A stretch of DNA of 64,000 nucleotides, from contig OY782877.1 of assembly GCA_963678445.1 (NCBI GenBank), positions 496,001 to 560,000 of the forward strand, written 5' to 3'. Made by a program: the position numbers and the translations under genes. This stretch comes from G963678445 sp963678445 (GTDB lineage: Bacteria > Hydrogenedentota > Hydrogenedentia > Hydrogenedentales > G963678445). Below the pieces are notes generated by a model that saw only the letters and a list, made by a program, of their open reading frames with translations, was not told the DNA's origin and made no database searches. Shown in pieces: positions 56,613-64,000 of this stretch; position 1 is the first letter of the stretch, and every line of letters starts with the position of its first letter.

Positions 56613-59600
56613 TTAGGCGCGTTTCCTCCTGAAATGCCAAACAGCGCTTGCTGCAACCAGCATGGCTATAAGGGCAAGGCCGATAGCGCTTGTAAGAGGA
56701 GCGTCTTGCTCTGCTTCGACGGAAAAGGTAATCCGGTTAAGCTGTGTAGCGCTACTAAAATACGTTACGACATAGACACCGGCGTCTGTTTCCTGGAATG
56801 CATCGATGCAGAATTCCGCATTGCTTTCATCCGGGATGATGGTTGCCGTTTCTCCTTCGGCTGTGGCAAAACTCCAGAAGAAATCGCCATCGGCTGCTGT
56901 ACCGGTATCGGGAGCCGTCAGACAAAGTGCCTCTCCTATCGCAGCTGTTATTTCGCGGGTCTCTTCATAGGTTTCAAAGATAGAGAGGGTTGCCGTAGCG
57001 CTTCCCGTGTAGTTGGGGTTCGCAACGTTAACAAAAACGGCATATTCACCCACTTCCATCGGCAGGGTCGCTCCGCCATTGTAGGCTACGCTTACACTTA
57101 GGCCTGCCGGTTCTGTCGTCACGGTAACTTCTTTCGGCGTTCCGTCATATTCCTGTTCGACATTGGTTATGGTGACAACTGCCGATGCTTGTTGCACGTT
57201 AACCTCTACGACGCCAGAGGCTACGCTGTAGTCTGTATCGGTGGGGGTGTACGTAACCGCAGCGGAGTAAAGCCCTGCATCGGGAATAGTTGCAGGCGTT
57301 TCGAAAGCAAAGACACCTGATGAGGGCGTAGCGCTTCCACCGGTTAACAGACTGTCGGCCAGGCTCTGACCATACACGATAGCACTCGCAGTTGGCCATT
57401 CGGTTACCGTGGTGGGCATACCGTTCACCGTGATAGTTACCGTTGCAGTGGCTTCTACGTATAGTTCGGCGTCATCCGGGACGAATTCTACGTTGAGTAG
57501 ATGTTCACCCACAGATAGTACCGCACCGGAATCCGGGGTGTACGTAAAAGTTCCGCTTGTATTGGCGCTTGCGTTGAGCTGCGTAGCATCGAGCGCGGTG
57601 CCGTAAACAATTGGAGCCGGCGTACCCCATGTGATCACCGGGGTCGATTTTGTGGTAAAGCTCTCCACGGGGCTAAAGGTTGTACCCAAGCTGTTTATCG
57701 CGTAGACCAGATAATAATAGTCGCTACCTTCGTTCAGACCGGTAAGTGTGGCGTTGAATGTACCTGCACCACCTGGATCCGGTGTGATCGCTATTTCGGT
57801 TGCGGCGCTAAGGTCGGAGGAATCAAAGGGAGTAGCTGCCCAGTAGAATCCACGTCCCGTAACAGGTTGCGGGCCTTCAATTGTAATAACGCCATTCAGG
57901 GTGGCGGCGTCCAAGGTAACGGCGCTAGCCGCCTGCGTGCTTATCGCAGGCAGGTCCCCATTACGCCAGACCGTATTGCTTTGCCCTGAAGAATTGACGA
58001 TAAAAGCATCCAGGCAGGCATCCCCGTCCAAATCGCCCAGGGCCACACGCGTTCCTTCTGAGGCGCCAAGCGATTGCAAGGAATTGGCAAATACCCCGCT
58101 GCCATCATTCAGCCATGCTTCATTTCCAGCCCCCCCCGCCTTGGTGATTACTGCATCGAGATCGCCGTCGCCGTCGAGATCGCCCAAGGCAACGCCTGTA
58201 CTTGGGGTTGTTCCCAGACTCTGTCCTGAATCTGAAAAGTTTCCAGCACCATCATTAACCCAAATTTTGTCTGCAGCGCCTTGCGCCAAGAAAGCATCGA
58301 GGTCACCATCGCCATCCAAATCGCCAAGAGCAACATCGTAACTCATCGAAGAAGAGCCCGGTTGTGATATGCCGTTGAAAGAGCCATTCCCGTCGTTAAG
58401 GGACACCTCATCGTCGGTATAGAGATTCGTCAGAATGACATCTAAAAGGCCATCCCCATCTAAATCACCATAATCCATACCCCTGCTGTCACGATACTGA
58501 CCTACTTCCTGCCCGGTGTCTGAGAAGCTACCATTCCCATCATTCTCCCAAAGTCGATTCGGGCCATCAGTGGCAATGAAAGCATCCAGATCTCCATCGC
58601 CATCTACATCCATCAAGGCCACCGCATAGCCTGCGTTATAATCAACGCCTTGTCCATAGCCAAACACACCAGAACCATTGTTGAGCCACAAGCTGTTTCC
58701 GCCTGAGGTGTCGCCGACAAGTGCATCCAAATCGCCATCGCCATCCACATCTCCCAGCGCCACATCACTGCTGGGACCAGAGCTGAGCGTCTGGCCTGAA
58801 TCCGTAAAGTTCCCGGCTCCGCCGTTCAACCAGATCCGATCGGCTTGGCCACTATTCGTGACAAAGGCATCCAAATCGCCATCGCCATCTAAATCGCCCA
58901 ATGCCACCGCCGTGCTATTGGCATTTCCTAATACTTGTTCGAGCTGGGTGAAGTCAGCGGGACTCACTGGGGAAACAGCGGCCCGAAATTCCCAGGTATG
59001 AGGTTTCAGTTCAAAGTCGTCCTTATAAAGACTGGCAAAAACCCGTTCCCCAGACCAAAAATTCTGGGCCACGGTTTGCGTTAAAACAAAAGGATCACTG
59101 TTGTCATAACTCAAACTGGTCTCAACACCATTTTGTAAACAGCGAATCTGGCTGGAGAGTTTGAATACTTTTGAGGCGCCAGTCACACTACCGAGATCGG
59201 CATTCAGGGTTGCCGTTACAGGCGTATCCGTGGCTACATTCAACGCGTTGGCGGCGGGTGTCTTATCGGAAATACCTAGAATAAAAAATTCATAGGCTCC
59301 AAAATCAACGGTATCCAAAATCCGTGGGCCACCATCCAGATCCGTCGAGGTAATCACCGCCGCGTTGTTACCGGCATCGATCAGTTGTGAGGTCGAGCGC
59401 AAACGAAGGTCCCCGGCATTCATGTCAACAAAACGGGGCGGCGAAAATGTGTTGCCCGGACCAGGATAGGGATTATTCCATTGTATCATCGTATAGGTAA
59501 CTGTTGGCGCAGTCCCCGAATCGAAGATATTATCAGGACTGTTATAATGTAGAATAGTATTCGTAATTGTCATGCCGGCATTGCCGTTATTATAGATTCC

Positions 59601-60428
59601 GCCCCCTGCATCTGAACCGGCCTCTGCCGTATTCTTTGCAAAGGTGCAGTTTGTTACTGTAGCCGCCGAATGATACCCCCCAAGACCGCCGCCAGTGTAA
59701 GCAATGTTATTAAAGAAAACACAGTTGTGATAACTTGCAGCAGATTCTGAATTATAAGCACCGCCACCACTATAGTAGTCAGCGGTATCGTTACCCTCAA
59801 ACCAACAATTCATAATCGTTGGCGAACCATTATAGTTATAGATTCCGCCGCCACCACCATTGGCCCAATTTTCAATAAAACGACAATTCACGAACGTTGC
59901 AGTCGAATTGGCATTATAGACAGCACCGCCGCGTCCCCCTGCCAGCCCCGTTCCTGAATTTGTATTCGAGTAAAAGGTGCAATTCGCAACGGTTGGCGAA
60001 ACGGAATCGTTATACATGCCGCCGCCATGACCCAGGATGTTCCCTTCCTGTATCTTAAAGCCATCAAGCGTGGCATTTTCGGAACCAATCACACAACGGC
60101 GGCTGTCCTGTCCGTCAACAACGCTGAGGTGCGTAGCCCAGTCACGCTGTTCCCGTTGCAACTCGGTGCCAACAAAGCCACCGTAAAGCACAACATTTTC
60201 GCGCAGCGTCAATACCGGATCACTCGTTGACACATACGTTCCTTCCGCCACCCAGACTTCCCCCCCGCCATCTGCAAAAGCCGCATCCACAGTTGCTTGT
60301 AAATCCGGAGAGGCATCCCCCCAGGAGGTACCGCTACCACTACCGCCATCGTCGACATACCAGATGGCCGCCGATGCGTTCAGGACCAGGAATAATCCCA
60401 AAAAACAAAACCCTATTGTACGATACAC
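56613..60428 (-). CDS. giant secreted beta-helix/VCBS/MBG surface protein with C-terminal anchor
   Basis: 1271 residues from GTG 60428, chosen because AAAAGGAG lies 9 nt upstream and a proper signal peptide (YRTIGFCFLGLFLVLNASA) follows. Order: parallel beta-helix with choice-of-anchor-Q-type repeats (about 22-380: HGGGMYN, GGRGGAVYN, GGGIYN), ending DGGPRILDTVDFGAYEF; an Ig-like domain; about six FG-GAP/VCBS repeats with the calcium motif GDLDGDGDLDAF (about 500-840); a FN3-like domain (TGRGFYW); two MBG-type domains (VYGQSL..., EYDGTPKEV); and a C-terminal helix with FRRKRA. Probably a surface adhesin or polysaccharide binder. It follows its paralogue by 62 bp. Confidence 0.82.
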   Translation of the reverse strand: MYRTIGFCFLGLFLVLNASAAIWYVDDGGSGSGTSWGDASPDLQATVDAAFADGGGEVWVAEGTYVSTSDPVLTLRENVVLYGGFVGTELQREQRDWATHLSVVDGQDSRRCVIGSENATLDGFKIQEGNILGHGGGMYNDSVSPTVANCTFYSNTNSGTGLAGGRGGAVYNANSTATFVNCRFIENWANGGGGGIYNYNGSPTIMNCWFEGNDTADYYSGGGAYNSESAASYHNCVFFNNIAYTGGGLGGYHSAATVTNCTFAKNTAEAGSDAGGGIYNNGNAGMTITNTILHYNSPDNIFDSGTAPTVTYTMIQWNNPYPGPGNTFSPPRFVDMNAGDLRLRSTSQLIDAGNNAAVITSTDLDGGPRILDTVDFGAYEFFILGISDKTPAANALNVATDTPVTATLNADLGSVTGASKVFKLSSQIRCLQNGVETSLSYDNSDPFVLTQTVAQNFWSGERVFASLYKDDFELKPHTWEFRAAVSPVSPADFTQLEQVLGNANSTAVALGDLDGDGDLDAFVTNSGQADRIWLNGGAGNFTDSGQTLSSGPSSDVALGDVDGDGDLDALVGDTSGGNSLWLNNGSGVFGYGQGVDYNAGYAVALMDVDGDGDLDAFIATDGPNRLWENDGNGSFSDTGQEVGQYRDSRGMDYGDLDGDGLLDVILTNLYTDDEVSLNDGNGSFNGISQPGSSSMSYDVALGDLDGDGDLDAFLAQGAADKIWVNDGAGNFSDSGQSLGTTPSTGVALGDLDGDGDLDAVITKAGGAGNEAWLNDGSGVFANSLQSLGASEGTRVALGDLDGDACLDAFIVNSSGQSNTVWRNGDLPAISTQAASAVTLDAATLNGVITIEGPQPVTGRGFYWAATPFDSSDLSAATEIAITPDPGGAGTFNATLTGLNEGSDYYYLVYAINSLGTTFSPVESFTTKSTPVITWGTPAPIVYGTALDATQLNASANTSGTFTYTPDSGAVLSVGEHLLNVEFVPDDAELYVEATATVTITVNGMPTTVTEWPTASAIVYGQSLADSLLTGGSATPSSGVFAFETPATIPDAGLYSAAVTYTPTDTDYSVASGVVEVNVQQASAVVTITNVEQEYDGTPKEVTVTTEPAGLSVSVAYNGGATLPMEVGEYAVFVNVANPNYTGSATATLSIFETYEETREITAAIGEALCLTAPDTGTAADGDFFWSFATAEGETATIIPDESNAEFCIDAFQETDAGVYVVTYFSSATQLNRITFSVEAEQDAPLTSAIGLALIAMLVAASAVWHFRRKRA

Positions 60429-60490
60429 GATTACAGACTCCTTTTCTTTCAGACCCCTTAATAACAGAAGCAGTGAGATTGTAATATTCT

Positions 60491-63400
60491 CTATTTCCCC
60501 GACGCCACACCGGCACAATATGTATCGTCACTGGATGGGTTTTCCGGGCAAAAATAATAGGCATTGGAATTGTAAAGCTGAATTATACGAAGCAATTCGG
60601 TTATATCAATAACCCAATCGGTGGGATCAGGTCGGTAATCGGCACTGTGCGGGCAACAGTCCTGATTGGCGCCCGCGTGAGCGACATAACCGTCTTCAGT
60701 AGACTCGGGCGGAGTAGCACAGTGAAGGCCGCCCGAATTATAGAACTGGACAACGCGCAGAAGCTCGGAAAGATTGATGGTATTATCCTGATTAATATCC
60801 GCGCTGTGGAATTCACGCAGACAACTTTCGCCCTCTGTGGCAACGCGTATCTCAAAGGTGCCAGAGGCATCCCCAACGTAATTTGTTTCATCAACTGTAG
60901 CAGTAACACTGTATTCGCCGATAGATGACGGTGCTGTCGTTTCGCCATCATAAAGGACGGTTACGCTGAGACCCGCGGGAATGGTTACTACCTCTACCTC
61001 TTTCGCTGTTCCGTCATAAAACTGTGTCAATGCATTAAACTGCACCACGGCTGTTGCCTTGGCAACGGCCACTTGAACAGTCCCTGAAACTGTTTCGTAA
61101 TGTTCATCATCGTCTGGAACAAAATCGACGGCGGCGTCATACGTTCCGGCAGGGGGAACCGTCCAGGGCGCACTAAACTGGAAGCTTCCGGACATAGAGG
61201 CCGCCCCCCCACTTAGCGTTGATGCAGAAAGATTCGCCCCATACGTCAGCGCACTGGCAGCAGGCCAGGTCGATACCGTAGGAATCCCCTTATTGACAGA
61301 GACAGGCACCGTTCCTTCAACGGAAAGATAATTACTGGCGTTTGCAGGATTGAATACGACGGTGGCGTTATAGGTCCCCGTATCGGGAACATAGGCGAGC
61401 GTTTTAAAGGTGAAAGTTCCCTCTACCGATGCTTCGCCTCCGCTTAATACGGATCGCAATAAGGCTTGCCCATACGAGATTGATGAAGCCATCGGCCAGG
61501 TGGTTACGCTGGGAGTCGCTTTCGTTACCTCGACCGCAACTACCCCTGAAACAGTCGCGTAATTGGTCGTATCGGCAGGCGTAAATATCACTGTCGCATT
61601 GTAAGAACTGACCGGAGGAAGCAAGTCGGGCCGGTCAAAGGCAAAAACACCTATAACCGAGGCAGCGCCACCCGTCAAAGTGGAATCCGAAAGCGCTTCC
61701 CCTACCGTGATCGTGCTAGCCTGAGGCCAGGTGGTAATACTCGGGGTTGCCTTTTCAACCGTAACAGAAACGGTTCCGGGGACTGTAAAATAATTCTGTG
61801 TATCCTTTGGTGTAAAGGTTATCGCCGCAACATAATCACCGGTTTGTGGAATTATCCAAGGGGAATTATAGCCAAAGTTACCCGTCACACTGGCTTCGTC
61901 ACCGCTTAGCCACGCACTCGACAGGCTTTCTCCATACGTGATAGCCTCGCTGATCGGCCAAGTAACAATCGTCGGCGTTGCTTTGCCCACCTCCACGCTA
62001 ACACTCCCTGAGACGGTTTCGTAATTCAGCGTGTTCGTTGGCGTAAAAATCACTGAGGCGGCATAACTGCCCGCCGACGGTGTAGTCGTTGGTGCGGCAA
62101 AGGAAAAGGCGCCAGCGACGGAAGGCGTCCCCCCACTGAGCGTCGAACTATTCAACGCATCCCCATAGGTTATCGCGCTGGCATCCGGCCAGGTTGAAAC
62201 AGTAGGAGTAGCCCTATTCACCTGCAACGTTACCGAGCTCGTTATCGTCGCATACAAAGCCGTATCCGTTGGTGTAAACGTCACACTTAATGTTTGCGAA
62301 CCCGCGTCCAATACACTTCCTGCGGCAGGCAGATATTCAAAAGCGCCGGGAACGCTGGCAGTAGCATTCAACTGCACTGCACTCAGAGCGACCCCATACG
62401 TAATCGCTGCCGGAGTTGCCCATGTGATAACAGGAGATTCTTTTAAGGAAAATGTCTGCTGGCTTCCATAGCGGGTTCCGGCAGCACTTTGTGCGTAGGC
62501 CAGGTAGTAATGCACCACCCCCTCTGTTAAACCGCTAATCGTCTTACTAAACGAGCCGGTCCCCCCCGGGTCCGGGGTAATAATCTCTTGCGTGGCGCTA
62601 CTCAGGTCGGAGGTGTCCAGCGGACTCGTACCCCAATAAAAACCACGTTCCGTAATGGTCGCGCCCCCTTCCGAATCAACGCGTCCATTTAGTATCGCTG
62701 ACGCTGCACTGACATCCGAAGCCACCTCGGTCACCACCTCAGCAGCCGTCAGATTCAACCAGAGCGCATCATTACCACTGGTGTTGGCCACAAAAGCATC
62801 CAGGCTTCCATCGTCATCAACATCGCCCAATGCAACACCACGACTTTCCGCTGCACCAAGCGCCTGAGCAGAATCACTAAAAACCGCCGCGCCATCATTC
62901 AGCCAAACCGTATTGGCCCCAGACGCATCTGTCACAAAGGCATCCAGATCACCATCCCCGTCAACATCGCCCAGCGCCACATCACTACTAGCGCCACTAC
63001 CAAGATCCTGCACACTATTGCTGAAACTTCCCAACCCGTCATTCAGAAAAACCTGATCTGCCTCGCCGTTATTGGCCCAGAAGATATCCGGCGCGCCATC
63101 CGCATCCAAATCATCCAGCGCCACAGCATTGCAACTATACACACCAAGGCTTTGGCCGGAATCTGTCAATACGCCACTGCCATTATTCAGCCAGAGGACA
63201 TTGGCCTGTGCATAATTACTCACCAGGAAATCCCAATCACCATCAAGATCGACATCGCCCCCGGCAACAGCAGTGCTGGCAGCATTGCCCAAAGTTTGAC
63301 CGGAATCTGAAAAAGCTCCCGCGCCATCATTCAGCCAAAGGACATTACTCTGGTTGTAATTGACGACAAAAACATCCAAATCACCATCCCCGTCCGCATC

Positions 63401-64000
63401 CGCTACAGCGGCCGCACGGCCATCAGCAGTGCCAAGGCTCTGTCCAGAATCACTAAAAACCGCGCTTCCATCATTCAACCAAACCTTGTTGGCTTCACCG
63501 GCATTCACCACAAAAGCATCCAAATCCCCATCATCATCAAAGTCACCAAGAACGACATCGCGGCTCTGTGCATTACCCAAGCTCTGCGCAGAATCCGTGA
63601 AAGCCCCCGAGCCATCATTCAGCCACACCGTATTGGCGGCTCCCGCACAAGCGACAAAGGCATCCAAATCGCCGTCACCGTCAAGATCACCCAAAGTCAC
63701 CGCATACGCATCACTCGCTCCCAGGCTCTGCCCCGAATCCGCCAGGATCCCCGAACTCAATTCCGCCACGGAAACGTTGAAAGACCAATAATAGGGAACA
63801 ACATCCACATCTCCAGCATATACCTCCGCCATTATCCGCTGTCCAGCACCAAAGGCAGCACTCGGAGTCAACGTGAGCACATAGGGGTCGGCGCCATCAT
63901 AACTCAGGCTTGCCTGCACACCATTTTGTAGGGGCTGCGCCCCGCTATACAGTTGAAAAATCTTACTGGAGACATCGATAGCACCAAGATCGACATTGAA
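60491..64000 (-). CDS. giant VCBS/MBG surface protein with tandem dockerin-like C-terminus, 5' partial
   Basis: The frame is open to the right edge; the visible part is about 1169 residues and lacks the N-terminus. It begins in the same Ig-like domain as its neighbour (LQNGVQASLSYDGADPYVLT), then about eight FG-GAP/VCBS repeats (GDLDGDGDLDAF-like), a FN3-like TERGFYWG domain, and about six MBG-type domains each with an xxWPxASxxxYGxxL start. The C-terminus carries two units ending LSELLRVVQFYNSGG and ITELLRIIQLYNSN; the first holds a canonical EF-hand-like loop DINQDNTINLSE. Unlike its neighbour it lacks a membrane tail. Likely secreted and attached through the dockerin-like end. Confidence 0.82.
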   Translation of the reverse strand, partial: FNVDLGAIDVSSKIFQLYSGAQPLQNGVQASLSYDGADPYVLTLTPSAAFGAGQRIMAEVYAGDVDVVPYYWSFNVSVAELSSGILADSGQSLGASDAYAVTLGDLDGDGDLDAFVACAGAANTVWLNDGSGAFTDSAQSLGNAQSRDVVLGDFDDDGDLDAFVVNAGEANKVWLNDGSAVFSDSGQSLGTADGRAAAVADADGDGDLDVFVVNYNQSNVLWLNDGAGAFSDSGQTLGNAASTAVAGGDVDLDGDWDFLVSNYAQANVLWLNNGSGVLTDSGQSLGVYSCNAVALDDLDADGAPDIFWANNGEADQVFLNDGLGSFSNSVQDLGSGASSDVALGDVDGDGDLDAFVTDASGANTVWLNDGAAVFSDSAQALGAAESRGVALGDVDDDGSLDAFVANTSGNDALWLNLTAAEVVTEVASDVSAASAILNGRVDSEGGATITERGFYWGTSPLDTSDLSSATQEIITPDPGGTGSFSKTISGLTEGVVHYYLAYAQSAAGTRYGSQQTFSLKESPVITWATPAAITYGVALSAVQLNATASVPGAFEYLPAAGSVLDAGSQTLSVTFTPTDTALYATITSSVTLQVNRATPTVSTWPDASAITYGDALNSSTLSGGTPSVAGAFSFAAPTTTPSAGSYAASVIFTPTNTLNYETVSGSVSVEVGKATPTIVTWPISEAITYGESLSSAWLSGDEASVTGNFGYNSPWIIPQTGDYVAAITFTPKDTQNYFTVPGTVSVTVEKATPSITTWPQASTITVGEALSDSTLTGGAASVIGVFAFDRPDLLPPVSSYNATVIFTPADTTNYATVSGVVAVEVTKATPSVTTWPMASSISYGQALLRSVLSGGEASVEGTFTFKTLAYVPDTGTYNATVVFNPANASNYLSVEGTVPVSVNKGIPTVSTWPAASALTYGANLSASTLSGGAASMSGSFQFSAPWTVPPAGTYDAAVDFVPDDDEHYETVSGTVQVAVAKATAVVQFNALTQFYDGTAKEVEVVTIPAGLSVTVLYDGETTAPSSIGEYSVTATVDETNYVGDASGTFEIRVATEGESCLREFHSADINQDNTINLSELLRVVQFYNSGGLHCATPPESTEDGYVAHAGANQDCCPHSADYRPDPTDWVIDITELLRIIQLYNSNAYYFCPENPSSDDTYCAGVASGK

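Overview
The window reads as a chromosomal segment of an uncultured, probably free-living Gram-negative bacterium. Evidence for an outer membrane is a signal-peptide beta-barrel protein of the alginate-export type, a lipobox lipoprotein and several very large secreted surface proteins. Three traits recall candidate phyla near the PVC/FCB groups, Hydrogenedentota in particular: an EGE-rich C-terminal linker followed by Cys-Cys, a helix and a basic tail; a tandem LSELLR dockerin-like C-terminus; and Gly-rich plus Ig-like giant proteins. That placement is an inference, since no rRNA gene is present.

Layout. 1-7 kb: esterase, secreted EGE-tailed protein, UDP-glucuronate decarboxylase, a lipoprotein with a triplicated domain, a HAD phosphatase. 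7.3-12 kb: one 1540-residue Gly-rich/Ig-like surface protein. 12-16 kb: a tandem 102-bp repeat array, then yicC-gmk-rpoZ-coaBC. 16-27 kb: small membrane protein, TIGR01777 oxidoreductase, PilC-like protein, DUF89 protein, PilZ protein, GH2-like hydrolase, porin. 26.9-32.2 kb, minus strand: rpmH-rnpA-yidD-yidC-jag-mnmE, the classical ribosome/membrane-insertion cluster, here without a visible dnaA. 32.8-35.4 kb: an orphan flagellar-rod-like protein and a four-gene cluster of unknowns, two of them small membrane proteins. 35.7-40.8 kb: Ser/Thr kinase, O-methyltransferase-like protein, TrpB2, secreted GalM. 40.8-47.7 kb, minus strand: a tight envelope operon (small membrane protein, amidase, GerMN protein, murI, polysaccharide-deacetylase-like protein, tsaD), with a zinc-ribbon protein and a membrane-anchored unknown upstream. 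47.9-53.9 kb, minus strand: a complete glycine cleavage set gcvT, gcvH, gcvPA-gcvPB (the lpd gene is not here) and a lipoate-ligase homologue that could load lipoate on GcvH. 54.7 kb: tRNA-Leu(CAG). 55-64 kb: DUF3089 hydrolase, a gene remnant and two paralogous giant VCBS/MBG surface proteins, the last running off the window.

The most unusual signal is a dispersed, modular intergenic repeat family, with more than 20 copies in 64 kb. A head forms a short hairpin (GTGGTC-CAGC-GACCAC and variants that change on both arms) followed by a second ATGGT-CCTT-ACCAT hairpin, joined to one of three different tails. Copies sit singly or as 101-115 bp tandem units, almost always in gaps between genes, often just after stop codons, and they separate the glycine cleavage genes from one another. 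No transposase or RAYT gene is seen in the window.
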